A stretch of 15,301 nt of DNA. It comes from Thermoplasmata archaeon. GTDB taxonomy: Archaea > Thermoplasmatota > E2 > UBA202 > DSCA01. Location of the stretch: contig VBQP01000014.1 of NCBI GenBank assembly GCA_008297795.1, positions 1 through 15,301 on the forward strand, in the 5' to 3' direction. Under the pieces are notes generated by a model. The model was given only the letters and a program-made list of their open reading frames with translations, made no database searches and was not told the DNA's origin. Position 1 is the first letter of the stretch; each line of letters begins with the position of its first letter. Positions 7,181-14,507 of this stretch are shown here, piece after piece. Made by a program: the position numbers and the translations under genes.

Positions 7181-8956
7181 GTGAGATTTGAGTCAATAAA
7201 GAGGGATTGCACCTCCCGCATAGGCAAACTGGAAATAAAAGGAAAGGAAATTCTTACTCCTTCCATATTGTGGTATTCATCAGAAAGAATAAAGCCACCG
7301 TTATTTTCCTCATTCCTTCTTTCCCTGGAAGAGAGTGATGCAATATCTCATTCCGGAAGTTTCTTCTATCCCATGCCAGAAAAAAAGGGAGTATCAATTC
7401 CTCCATCATTTGTCCATCCCTATGCCTTCCCGCCAGAACTGCACAAGGAAGAGGAGTCATGGAACAGGGAGCACGCAGGTGAAATTCAAATAATATCTCC
7501 AAAAGCGGTTGATGAAATTCATGAAGATACGACCATATATGTTCTTTCAAATGCGAGAGAACTATTCTCAAACCCCAGAAATTTCATTAGGGCAGTTGTG
7601 GATGTCAGGAATAGAATAGGATATCAGAAAGCCCTTTATGCCCCGGGGCTTGGGGAGCCTTCTCATATAGCCATTCTCTCGTATTTCACCATTGACATTT
7701 TTGATTCAATTCCTCTCATTGAGAAAGCGAGGATGGGAATTTACTTATTTCCAGAGGGGGGATATTCCGGGGAGAACCTCGAAGAAATGCCATGTTCCTG
7801 TCCCGCCTGCAGGGAGGAGGAGCGCTCATTTTCTTCCATACTTGAGCATAACTATTATGCTGCTTTTTCTGAGTTGAAGAGAGTCAGAAATGCAATAAGA
7901 AATAACGAACTCAGGAACCTCGTGGAGTCGAGGGCGGCATCGCAACCGGAAATCGCATCCATGCTGCGCATTATGGACGGCGAATATTACAGATTCCAGG
8001 AGGAGAGGTGCCCGGTGAGCGGTGGAAGGGTAATATGCTCTCCCCTCTCGCTGAAAAGGTCCGACATAGAAAGGTTCAGAAGAAGAGTCATTAATAGATA
8101 TGTCAAGCCCAGCTCTGCAAAAATACTCCTTCTTCTTCCATGCTCTGCAAAGAAGCCTTACTCCTATTCAAAATCTCACAGCGCATTCAGAAGGGCGATA
8201 AATTCATGCAAAAATCCAGAGGTCGTGCACGAGGTGATCGTGACATCCCCGCTTGGCATAGTGCCCATGGAACTTGAGATGATATATCCTGCAGCACATT
8301 ATGACATATCTGTGACGGGAGAATGGAGCCTCGATGAGCGAGAGATGGTAAAAAAGCAACTTGATTTATATGTCAGAAAAAATGAGTATGATGCAGTGAT
8401 AAACCATCTCCCCGAGGAAATGGCAGAATTCATTGATATCGGAGAAAAAACATGCCGTGGGCATCCCGTATCAGCAGATTCAATAGAAAATCTTTCGAAA
8501 GCGCTTGATGAAAAGGTCATGGGCTATGAAAAGATAACGAAAAATGCCCGAAGAATAGAAAATGTGAAATCCATTATTTCGTACCAGTTCGGAGGGAATA
8601 TACTGCCAGAGGGATGCAGGGTGAAGGGAAAATATCCAAACTACAAAATTTTTTACAGAGGGAAGCAACTCGGCATGATGGTCGGAAGCAGGGGCATGGT
8701 CTCTCTCACAATTGAAGGGGGAGAAATGCTTGCAGAAAAGGGGCTTTACTGCGTGGAGATAGAGGATTTTGTTCCACATGGCTCAATATTTGCCATTGGC
8801 GTAAAAGATGCAGACAGGGAAATAAGGTGCGGAGACGAGGTTGTTGCCACTCATGACGGCGAGGTGAGAGCGGTTGGCGTGGCTGAAATGAGCGGAGAAG
8901 AGATGGTCGAAAGCAGCAGAGGCATAGCGGTGAAGGTCAGACACCACAAAAAATGA
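7181..8956 (+). CDS. arcS: Archaeosine synthase (TgtA2/ArcS)
   Basis: ArcS acts on preQ0 that TgtA has placed at position 15 of tRNA, adding the side chain needed to form archaeosine (G+), an archaea-specific modification of the D-loop. The protein has 591 residues and the expected modules. An N-terminal TGT-like domain (about 1-230) has a zinc-site pattern Cys205-x-Cys207-x2-Cys210 and His223. The central ArcS domain holds the signature PCSAKKPYSYSKSH (320-333). A C-terminal PUA RNA-binding domain covers about 515-590. The signature and PUA separate it from plain TgtA and from bacterial TGT. Translation starts at GTG 7181, supported by promoter spacing and by the sequence MRFESIKRDCTSRIG. 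Its stop lies 3 bases from the stop of the convergent phosphoesterase gene. No tgtA gene is in this window. Confidence 0.93.
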   Translation: MRFESIKRDCTSRIGKLEIKGKEILTPSILWYSSERIKPPLFSSFLLSLEESDAISHSGSFFYPMPEKKGVSIPPSFVHPYAFPPELHKEEESWNREHAGEIQIISPKAVDEIHEDTTIYVLSNARELFSNPRNFIRAVVDVRNRIGYQKALYAPGLGEPSHIAILSYFTIDIFDSIPLIEKARMGIYLFPEGGYSGENLEEMPCSCPACREEERSFSSILEHNYYAAFSELKRVRNAIRNNELRNLVESRAASQPEIASMLRIMDGEYYRFQEERCPVSGGRVICSPLSLKRSDIERFRRRVINRYVKPSSAKILLLLPCSAKKPYSYSKSHSAFRRAINSCKNPEVVHEVIVTSPLGIVPMELEMIYPAAHYDISVTGEWSLDEREMVKKQLDLYVRKNEYDAVINHLPEEMAEFIDIGEKTCRGHPVSADSIENLSKALDEKVMGYEKITKNARRIENVKSIISYQFGGNILPEGCRVKGKYPNYKIFYRGKQLGMMVGSRGMVSLTIEGGEMLAEKGLYCVEIEDFVPHGSIFAIGVKDADREIRCGDEVVATHDGEVRAVGVAEMSGEEMVESSRGIAVKVRHHKK

Positions 8957-8959
8957 AAT

Positions 8960-9571
8960 TCATCTCATATCCACTTTTATGTCGCCATCCATCTCAATGA
9001 GAGAGTATTTTCCTCTCCTACCAACACTGCAATTTACCACCGTTGTGTCACCAAATTTTTCATAGCCCGAATCCTCATGCACATGTCCGCATATGACAAG
9101 GCGCGGCTTTTTCTCCTCCATAATATGCCTTACCCATTCATTCCCTATATGGAAGCCCAGTGCCATTTTGTCCATAACCCCCTTAGGCGGGACATGTGTC
9201 ACAAGCACATCTATTTTCGCCTCTTCGACAGGAACGGCTTTTTTTCCATTTATATGGTAAAAGGCATCGGGCGAGGGGCTGCCGCCGCCTGCCCCGGCGA
9301 AATTCACGCCTCCGAAATTGAAAATTTTTTCATGTAGAAAAATGGAATTTCCATGCCTTTCTACTTCCTCGCCAATCGAGATGCTGTCCATGTTGCCGTG
9401 GACAATAATGATGGGAACTGATGTTCTGTCCAGCAGTTTGAAAAAAAGGCTGTCTGCCTCTATATCTCCTGCTATGACAACCACGTCGGGATTATTTTCA
9501 TCCAGGTCGCTGAAAAATGCCCTGTATCTCCTCTCTTTTCCGTGGAAGTCTGCTGCAGCCTGAATAAGCAT
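8960..9571 (-). CDS. COG2129-type metallophosphoesterase
   Basis: This is a small (203-residue) cytosolic calcineurin-like phosphoesterase. Motifs are DFH (Asp8, His10), GDIEAD (Asp36), GNMD (Asn60-Met61-Asp62), THVPPKG (His126) and GHVHED (His163, His165). The metal ligands are all present. The His of the usual GNHD motif, which assists catalysis in many relatives, is Met here; a non-His residue at this position also occurs in some related small archaeal and bacterial phosphoesterases. The substrate is unknown. The gene starts 8 bases after the stop of the ribbon-helix-helix gene and is presumably in its transcription unit. It is the third phosphoesterase of this fold in the window, each from a different subfamily. 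Confidence 0.85.
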   Translation of the reverse strand: MLIQAAADFHGKERRYRAFFSDLDENNPDVVVIAGDIEADSLFFKLLDRTSVPIIIVHGNMDSISIGEEVERHGNSIFLHEKIFNFGGVNFAGAGGGSPSPDAFYHINGKKAVPVEEAKIDVLVTHVPPKGVMDKMALGFHIGNEWVRHIMEEKKPRLVICGHVHEDSGYEKFGDTTVVNCSVGRRGKYSLIEMDGDIKVDMR

Positions 9572-9579
9572 GTTTCCGT

Positions 9580-9807
9580 CTATTCTTCTTTTATGCTTCT
9601 TTCAAGCATCTCAAGCAGGTCCTCTATGTCTATCTGGTTCAGAAGCCCTTCCTTCTGCTCCATTCTGACTTCCGAAAGGCGAAGGCGTATTGCTTCCTTG
9701 CAGAGTTCTGCAACACTTGAATATCCAAGACCAGGATTGTTTTTTATTAATGTCTCGATTTCCTCATGAAGCTCCTTTGGTATTGATATGGTGCTGTATT
9801 TTGGCAT
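9580..9807 (-). CDS. Ribbon-helix-helix (CopG/MetJ-fold) DNA-binding protein
   Basis: The 75-residue protein opens with a short beta strand, KYSTISIPKELHEEIE, followed by two helices with YSSVAELCKEAIRLRL at about 29-44. This is the strand-helix-helix layout of dimeric RHH regulators. An acidic C-terminal helix follows (about 57-75). The start is well supported: GGAGG at 9814-9818 precedes the ATG by 6 bases. A TATA-like element at 9848-9858 fits transcription from just upstream. The gene is followed 8 bases later by the phosphoesterase, which suggests a two-gene unit that it may autoregulate. It could be a free-standing transcription factor or an antitoxin-like protein, but no toxin family is recognisable next to it. 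Confidence 0.82.
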   Translation of the reverse strand: MPKYSTISIPKELHEEIETLIKNNPGLGYSSVAELCKEAIRLRLSEVRMEQKEGLLNQIDIEDLLEMLERSIKEE

Positions 9808-9813
9808 TTTATT

Positions 9814-9858
9814 CCTCCGTAACTTATATCTCTATAATGTGCTTGTCTATTTTATACT
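9814..9858 (-). promoter_or_regulatory. Promoter and Shine-Dalgarno of the RHH-phosphoesterase unit
   Basis: On the minus strand AGTATAAAATAG (9847-9858) is a good TATA box, and CGGAGGAAT supplies a strong GGAGG at 9814-9818. This gene thus appears to have a short leader with a Shine-Dalgarno site, unlike the leaderless genes around it. The AGAGATATAAG stretch between them is a second TATA-like sequence. Confidence 0.5.
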
Positions 9859-9860
9859 TT

Positions 9861-10064
9861 CTATCTCTCTATCATGAAATACAGTTTTACCTTCGACTGA
9901 TAGGATACTATCTCATCATTTTCTATTAGAACTTCAAAACCATCCACGGTTACCCTTCTTATGTTCCTTATTGTCTTCTTTGCTTCATTTATTGCACTCT
10001 TTACGGCATCTTCCCAGCCATTTGGAGAACTTCCTATGAGCTCTATGCTCTTTATAACGGACAT
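9861..10064 (-). CDS. Dodecin-family protein
   Basis: Dodecins are small proteins that assemble into hollow 12-subunit spheres and, in the characterised flavin-binding members, store or buffer flavins. The 67-residue sequence has the standard pattern: IELIGSSPNGWEDAVKSAI at about 7-25, a helix ending in TIRNIR (31-36), a strand pair around VTVDGFEVLIE, and a final YQSKVKLYF strand. The position that stacks on the flavin in typical dodecins (Trp in the -DWFEV- segment) aligns with Arg37 here. The protein therefore belongs to the Trp-less group, some of which bind calcium rather than flavin. It has its own promoter (AATTTTATATCA, about 27 bases upstream). It lies between the hydrogenase operon and the RHH gene; any link to the flavin of the hydrogenase is speculation. 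Confidence 0.9.
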   Translation of the reverse strand: MSVIKSIELIGSSPNGWEDAVKSAINEAKKTIRNIRRVTVDGFEVLIENDEIVSYQSKVKLYFMIER

Positions 10065-10083
10065 ATAAATAATAACAAATATT

Positions 10084-10098
10084 TTGATATAAAATTTT
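10084..10098 (-). promoter_or_regulatory. TATA-like promoter of the dodecin gene
   Basis: The minus-strand sequence AAAATTTTATATCA is centred about 27 bases upstream of the dodecin ATG (10064), consistent with a leaderless transcript separate from the hydrogenase operon. Confidence 0.5.
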
Positions 10099-10104
10099 TG
10101 CTGG

Positions 10105-10560
10105 TTACAGTATCTCCATGAGTTTGTCTATTGCCCTCTTCATTCCGAGTGCAACATCTTCACTTAACCCGCCTACTCCGAATTTTTTACATGATATGCC
10201 TATAAAGTGAATATCTTCAGGGAAAGATGGCATCACTTCCTTCAGAATCTTCAGCCCCTCTCCTACCCCCAGCATGTGGGCATCAACTGCAGTATCATTC
10301 AAAAATTTAAATACCTCATTGCCTCTGAAATAGACGATATCACCTGCCCCCATATTCTCCGAATACACTGCGTCAATAAAAACAACCCTTTCCTCATTTT
10401 TGTAAACGTTGCTGAATCTGAAAATATCTGTTCCCAGATATTCAATTCTTGCATCTATTTTTCCCCTCAACTCCTCAAAAATTCTGCATCCGACAGAATC
10501 ATCGCCTGCCAGCGGGCTTCCAATTGTGACAACTAAAGTCTCGTTACGTGTACGCTGCAT
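10105..10560 (-). CDS. [NiFe]-hydrogenase maturation endopeptidase (HycI/HyaD/FrxA-like)
   Basis: This protease recognises nickel-loaded hydrogenase large subunit and removes its C-terminal tail, locking the Ni-Fe site. The sequence has the family's first block GSPLAGDDSVG, with the metal-binding acidic residue at the second Asp, then FIDAVYS with the second Asp and DAHMLGV with the metal-binding His. These correspond to the Glu16, Asp62 and His93 nickel ligands of E. coli HybD. From the ATG at 10560 it is 151 residues, a normal length; a GTG at 10569 would add three residues. The gene overlaps the end of hydA by 28 bases, so it is the last gene of the hydrogenase operon and is probably translated by coupling. 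Its presumed substrate is the alpha subunit encoded just upstream. Confidence 0.9.
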   Translation of the reverse strand: MQRTRNETLVVTIGSPLAGDDSVGCRIFEELRGKIDARIEYLGTDIFRFSNVYKNEERVVFIDAVYSENMGAGDIVYFRGNEVFKFLNDTAVDAHMLGVGEGLKILKEVMPSFPEDIHFIGISCKKFGVGGLSEDVALGMKRAIDKLMEIL

Positions 10561-11819
10561 GATATGCACGGGTCGTATGAGCGGGCGACCATTTCAATTT
10601 TTTTGCCTATGAATTCTCTGTCCTGATAGCCGTCTTCCCATAATCCTTTTGCCATTGAGGATATATCCACTTCCATCATGGGGAGGAACATTGCCGTAGG
10701 GGTTATCACATCCACATTTTTGACAATGCCGTCTTCTATTCCCATATAATATATCAGCATACCTCTTGGAGCCTCTGTAACCGCATACCCATCTCCTGAA
10801 TTTCTTTCAGGTTTTGCTATGCTCTCATCTTTTATATCATGCAGTTCAGATGCAAGTTCCTTTATGCGTTCCAGGAAGTAAACCATCTCTATTGCCTGGG
10901 CGAAGTTGTTTGCAAAGCAGTTTTCAGGATTTACAAATTCCCTGTATTTTTCTATCAACTCCTTTGCTTTTCCTGTGATAAGGGCAGAGTTGTTAACAAG
11001 ACGCGAAATTGCACCCACCGTGTAAGGCTCTCCCATGAACTTACCTCTTTTGGCAAATGAATATGAGGCAACTTCCTCGTTTAAATGCTCTTTATAATCC
11101 TCTATTTTGAACGAATGTCCATCGGATGAAATTATTTCGTTTCCATAGACGCCATATCCCTCGTAAGGCTTTATCGAGAGATGCCTTCTGCTTCCATTTA
11201 CATATGACGGGTACTCGTATTCTGCAAAAAATTCAACTGCATCAACTGCCTTCTGAAGTCCCTCTCCTGCCATCTTCTCTATCTTCTCAATTTTTTCTTT
11301 TGGAGGGACTTTCCCAAAGCCGCCCACAATCGCATTTTCGGGATGTATTGACCTGCTGCCTATAACAGTCTGTATTTCTGCACCAACATCTTTCAAGAAA
11401 ATCCCGTCTTTTACCATCCCCCCGCCGCCCCTGCGCGCAACCTCAAAGGCATCTGAATAGCCGAGGTAGTCGGGCACAACAAGAAGGTAAAGATGGAGTG
11501 CATGGCTCTCAACCATGTTGCCAAGATACAGCAACTCTCTGAGTTTTTTTGTCTGCTCAGACGGCTGTATGTCAAGAGCGTCCTCAACTGCTTCTATGGG
11601 CGTTAATTTGTGGGGGGTACAGCAGAAGGAACATATTCTTGGAAATATGGCAACTGCATCCTCATATCTCTTATTCTTTGTTATAACTTCAAAAAATCTT
11701 GGACCCTCGGTAACAACCATTCTTGCATCTATGCTGTCATCTTTTATTTCCACATCGATTCCTGCCTTGCCCTCTATGCGGGCAAGATGGTCAACCTTAA
11801 TTTCCTTCTTTATTTTCAT
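10533..11819 (-). CDS. hydA: Sulfhydrogenase alpha subunit, [NiFe]-hydrogenase large subunit (group 3b)
   Basis: This is the catalytic subunit that holds the Ni-Fe centre for H2 oxidation or evolution, and in sulfhydrogenases supports sulfur/polysulfide reduction. The 428-residue protein has the N-terminal L1 motif RICSFCCTPH (Cys63, Cys66, His70) and the C-terminal L2 motif DPCISCSVH (Cys418, Cys421, His424). The four Ni-coordinating Cys are all present. Only VTRL follows the L2 His. This is the short tail expected to be cut off by the maturation protease, and it resembles the tail of the Pyrococcus soluble hydrogenase I large subunit. The ATG follows the delta-subunit stop without a gap (TAAATG). 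The gene lies in a beta-gamma-delta-alpha operon, which identifies it as group 3b rather than F420-reducing or membrane-bound types. Confidence 0.95.
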   Translation of the reverse strand: MKIKKEIKVDHLARIEGKAGIDVEIKDDSIDARMVVTEGPRFFEVITKNKRYEDAVAIFPRICSFCCTPHKLTPIEAVEDALDIQPSEQTKKLRELLYLGNMVESHALHLYLLVVPDYLGYSDAFEVARRGGGGMVKDGIFLKDVGAEIQTVIGSRSIHPENAIVGGFGKVPPKEKIEKIEKMAGEGLQKAVDAVEFFAEYEYPSYVNGSRRHLSIKPYEGYGVYGNEIISSDGHSFKIEDYKEHLNEEVASYSFAKRGKFMGEPYTVGAISRLVNNSALITGKAKELIEKYREFVNPENCFANNFAQAIEMVYFLERIKELASELHDIKDESIAKPERNSGDGYAVTEAPRGMLIYYMGIEDGIVKNVDVITPTAMFLPMMEVDISSMAKGLWEDGYQDREFIGKKIEMVARSYDPCISCSVHVTRL

Positions 11820-12590
11820 TTAATCCCCGTAAATCTTATCAATCATCTCATTTAAACCTTCATATCTGGATGCAAATATGGCCATCCTTTTCTTCACATA
11901 TTCCCTGTCCATTCCCTTCTCCTTGAAAGTCATTGCAAGGGAATCGAACCATGAGACATCTGGAACAGGTCCTCTGCATCCTATGCATGGAATGTTATAT
12001 TTTATGCATCTCGCATCACACCCCGCAACAGTCACGGGACCAAGACACGGCTCCCCCTTCTCTATCAAAATGCACGGATTTCCCGCTCTCCTGCATTCTG
12101 CGCATACCGGATAATCCTTCTCTTCGGGCCAGCTTCCAATTGCAAAGGTGGCAAGATAATACATTATCTCTTCCTCCTCAGGAGGACAGCCAGGGAGGCG
12201 ATAATCAACCTTCACAAATTTATCGATGGGTTGGGCTATCCTGCCCTCATACTCCATATCCCTGTTTCCATATACTGTTCTGAATGCCTCCTCATATTCC
12301 ACATTTTCGTTGAAAAGAATGCCCTGCACACCTCCGTGAATGGCACATGAGCCTATTGCCACAAGCACGTCAGCATTTTCCCTTATCATCTTCAATTCCT
12401 TTTCGTCCTCTTCCGTGCTCACGCTGCCTTCAACGAAAGCAACGTCGACATGCTCTATTTTGCCAGCGCTTGAAAGCATGTAGAAATACTTGATATCGAA
12501 TTTTTCCGATATATCAAGTATCCTTTTCACAACTGCCATGCTCAACTGGCAACCGTAGCACGAGGTCAAACCATGTATTCCTATTTTCAT
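11820..12590 (-). CDS. hydD: Sulfhydrogenase delta subunit, [NiFe]-hydrogenase small subunit (group 3b)
   Basis: The electron-transfer small subunit pairs with HydA and carries three iron-sulfur clusters. At 256 residues it has the proximal-cluster ligands Cys11-x2-Cys14 (SCYGC), Cys82 (GSCAIHGG) and Cys135 (LPGCPP). A Cys-rich C-terminal part (about 163-208: CAEC, NPC, EPCLGP, GCDARC, PCIGCRGP) provides ligands for the medial and distal clusters. There is no twin-arginine signal peptide or C-terminal anchor, so the enzyme is cytosolic. It begins 7 bases after the gamma gene and ends immediately before hydA. Confidence 0.95.
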   Translation of the reverse strand: MKIGIHGLTSCYGCQLSMAVVKRILDISEKFDIKYFYMLSSAGKIEHVDVAFVEGSVSTEEDEKELKMIRENADVLVAIGSCAIHGGVQGILFNENVEYEEAFRTVYGNRDMEYEGRIAQPIDKFVKVDYRLPGCPPEEEEIMYYLATFAIGSWPEEKDYPVCAECRRAGNPCILIEKGEPCLGPVTVAGCDARCIKYNIPCIGCRGPVPDVSWFDSLAMTFKEKGMDREYVKKRMAIFASRYEGLNEMIDKIYGD

Positions 12591-12597
12591 TTTATCA

Positions 12598-13449
12598 CTA
12601 TATCAAACCAGGGGTTGAGATTATGTCATAGTATCCGAATACGGGACCGTCAATGCATATGTATTTCAGGAAGGTTGAAGAGCCTGCAATGCAGTGCCCG
12701 CACTTTCCCACGCCGCATTTCATCCTGCGCTCCAGGGTCACATATATCTTGCGGGGGTCATATCCTGCCTCTATCAATTTATTGAATATGCTTCTGTAGG
12801 CTGTCGGGGGCCCACAAACGGCAACATATGAGTTTTCTGGGTCTGTGTTGGCATCGCCTATGTGTTCCTGCGCCCTGCCCACCCTGCCTTCCCATTCGGG
12901 GTCTCTTGTAACTGTCTGAATGATTTTTATGTTTTCTGCCTCTGCTATGTCTCTCATTGCCTCGAGTTCCTTTCTGAAAAGCAATTTGTTGCCGTAGCGG
13001 GCGCTGTTTATGACTGTTATGTTGCCGAACTTCCATCTGTTATCAACGGCATACATGAAAACAGAGCGCAGAGGAACCATCCCTATACCTGCTGCAATGA
13101 GGAGTATGTCGGAGTTCTCGAATTCATGCATCGGAAAGCCATTTCCGTACGGACCCCTTATGCCGACAAAATCGCCGGGCTGAAGTTTGTGTATCATGTC
13201 CGTGACCTTCCCGACTTTCTTTATGCAGAGTTCAAAAAAACCCTTTCTCATCGGAGAGGAGCATATGGATATGGGAATCTCACCAACGCCTGGCAGGGCA
13301 ACCTGGACAAACTGTCCCGGTATGAAGCTCCATGACTCTGCAATATCAGAATCCTCAAATCTGAGGAGGAAGAGTTTCTCCTCTTCAGTAAGTGAATAAA
13401 CCCTTAGTATACGGCATTTGTACAGTCCATATACATTATCACTCTCCAT
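12598..13449 (-). CDS. hydG: Sulfhydrogenase gamma subunit, FAD/NAD(P)H-binding diaphorase
   Basis: This subunit exchanges electrons between NAD(P)H and the hydrogenase clusters. Of 283 residues, the first 100 form a ferredoxin-reductase-like FAD domain (PISICSSP, about 59-66). An NAD(P) domain follows with AAGIGMVPLRS (119-129) and AVCGPP (210-215). The C-terminal motif MKCGVGKCGHC...CIDGP supplies Cys245, Cys250, Cys253 and Cys265 for a [2Fe-2S] cluster. The layout matches HydG/ShyC of Pyrococcus and dihydroorotate dehydrogenase electron-transfer subunits; the operon decides between them. I chose ATG 13449 over GTG 13458 because AGGTG lies about 6 bases upstream of the ATG. The gene overlaps the end of hydB by 11 bases. 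Confidence 0.93.
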   Translation of the reverse strand: MESDNVYGLYKCRILRVYSLTEEEKLFLLRFEDSDIAESWSFIPGQFVQVALPGVGEIPISICSSPMRKGFFELCIKKVGKVTDMIHKLQPGDFVGIRGPYGNGFPMHEFENSDILLIAAGIGMVPLRSVFMYAVDNRWKFGNITVINSARYGNKLLFRKELEAMRDIAEAENIKIIQTVTRDPEWEGRVGRAQEHIGDANTDPENSYVAVCGPPTAYRSIFNKLIEAGYDPRKIYVTLERRMKCGVGKCGHCIAGSSTFLKYICIDGPVFGYYDIISTPGLI

Positions 13450-14476
13450 GTACCGCACCTATAACATCTCTTATTTTCATCAAATTTTTCAGGAAGTCTA
13501 TCCCGGCAGGGCAGAAGTAAGTGCAGTTTCCGCATCCAACGCAGTATGAAGTGCCAAGAGGATAAAAATATGCATTCTTGCAGACATATCTGTTGATAAA
13601 TCTGTCCTTCTTCGTCTCCCTGAAGTTATGACCTCCTGCCACCAGCCCGTGACTCCTGAACTGGCAGGAATCCCAGAATCTTATGCGCTTTCCGTGCTTG
13701 CCGTCTATGTCTGGCAGATCCTGAACGTCATAGCACCTGCACGTGGGGCATGTCATGGTGCAGTTTCCGCACCCCAGGCATTTCTCACTTTCCTCTTCCC
13801 AGAGGGGACTGTTCTCTGTCAATTCAAGCATGTATCTGAGATTGTCGAAACTTCCTTCATATCTGAACATTTCATGCCTTTTCTTCTCAAACTTCTTGAA
13901 GTTCTCTATGTCCTCATTATCCACATTCTCAAAGATATCCATGTTTTCGTCCACTATTCTGTGCCCACGCTCGCTCCCAACCCTTATGAGATAACCATCT
14001 GGCAGTTCGTGGAGGAATAGGTCGAAACCGACATCAACAAAATCGGTGCGGCGCAGATTGCAGAAGCAGTATTCATCGGGAAGACAACTTATGCCAATTA
14101 TTATCCCTGCTTCCCTGCGAGCGGCATAATATTTGTCAGGATATTCATTGAGATAAACGCCGTCGAGTATGCGCAGTGCGACAATGCTGCATGCGTGGAG
14201 CCCGAACAGGACGAAGGGCTTTACTTCGCCAAGTGTCTCTTCATATTCACCCTCCTCTATATCAAATTCGAACATTTCCTGCTTCGGCGGAATGAAATAT
14301 TTTTTTGCGGGTGTGATTGTTCTGTTGTAATTGAATTCCACCTTTTCAATATCATCTACCTTTCTGTAATCGTAAAATTTTTCCGATATTTTCTGCGGGG
14401 CATATAGTTCGCCATAGTTCGATATCCGCTCCAAAAATCTGTCAATATTGCCGCTGCCAAGCTTTAAATATCGCAT
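13439..14476 (-). CDS. hydB: Sulfhydrogenase beta subunit, 4Fe-4S ferredoxin-like protein
   Basis: This electron-transfer subunit is related to anaerobic sulfite reductase subunit A (AsrA). The 345-residue protein has two classical 4Fe-4S motifs, CLGCGNCTMTC (Cys233, 236, 239, 243) and CVGCGNCTYFC (Cys312, 315, 318, 322). Each is followed by Pro, with distal Cys supplied by the paired motif. Extra cysteines occur near 96, 131, 137 and 139 in an N-terminal domain. It is the first gene of the operon. Its ATG lies about 26 bases from the centre of a TATA box, so the mRNA is probably leaderless. With HydG it would form the NAD(P)H- and sulfur-reactive half of the heterotetramer. Confidence 0.94.
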   Translation of the reverse strand: MRYLKLGSGNIDRFLERISNYGELYAPQKISEKFYDYRKVDDIEKVEFNYNRTITPAKKYFIPPKQEMFEFDIEEGEYEETLGEVKPFVLFGLHACSIVALRILDGVYLNEYPDKYYAARREAGIIIGISCLPDEYCFCNLRRTDFVDVGFDLFLHELPDGYLIRVGSERGHRIVDENMDIFENVDNEDIENFKKFEKKRHEMFRYEGSFDNLRYMLELTENSPLWEEESEKCLGCGNCTMTCPTCRCYDVQDLPDIDGKHGKRIRFWDSCQFRSHGLVAGGHNFRETKKDRFINRYVCKNAYFYPLGTSYCVGCGNCTYFCPAGIDFLKNLMKIRDVIGAVHGE

Positions 14477-14496
14477 CTAAGGGAGTATGCGCTCTG

Positions 14497-14507
14497 TATA
14501 TATATTA
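14497..14507 (-). promoter_or_regulatory. Core promoter of the hydrogenase operon
   Basis: TATATATATTA on the plus strand reads as TAATATATATA on the coding (minus) strand. It is 21-31 bases upstream of the hydB ATG, the distance expected when transcription starts at the initiation codon. It is the only good TATA box upstream of the five-gene operon. Confidence 0.6.

Noticed and set aside
9580..9807. RHH gene as antitoxin of a classical toxin-antitoxin module
   Set aside because: The following gene is a phosphoesterase with all metal ligands, not a RelE, PIN or other known toxin, and no small toxin-like frame lies nearby.
12862..13335. 157-codon plus-strand frame inside hydG
   Set aside because: It is antisense to a well-defined flavoprotein gene and has no recognisable domain or start signal.
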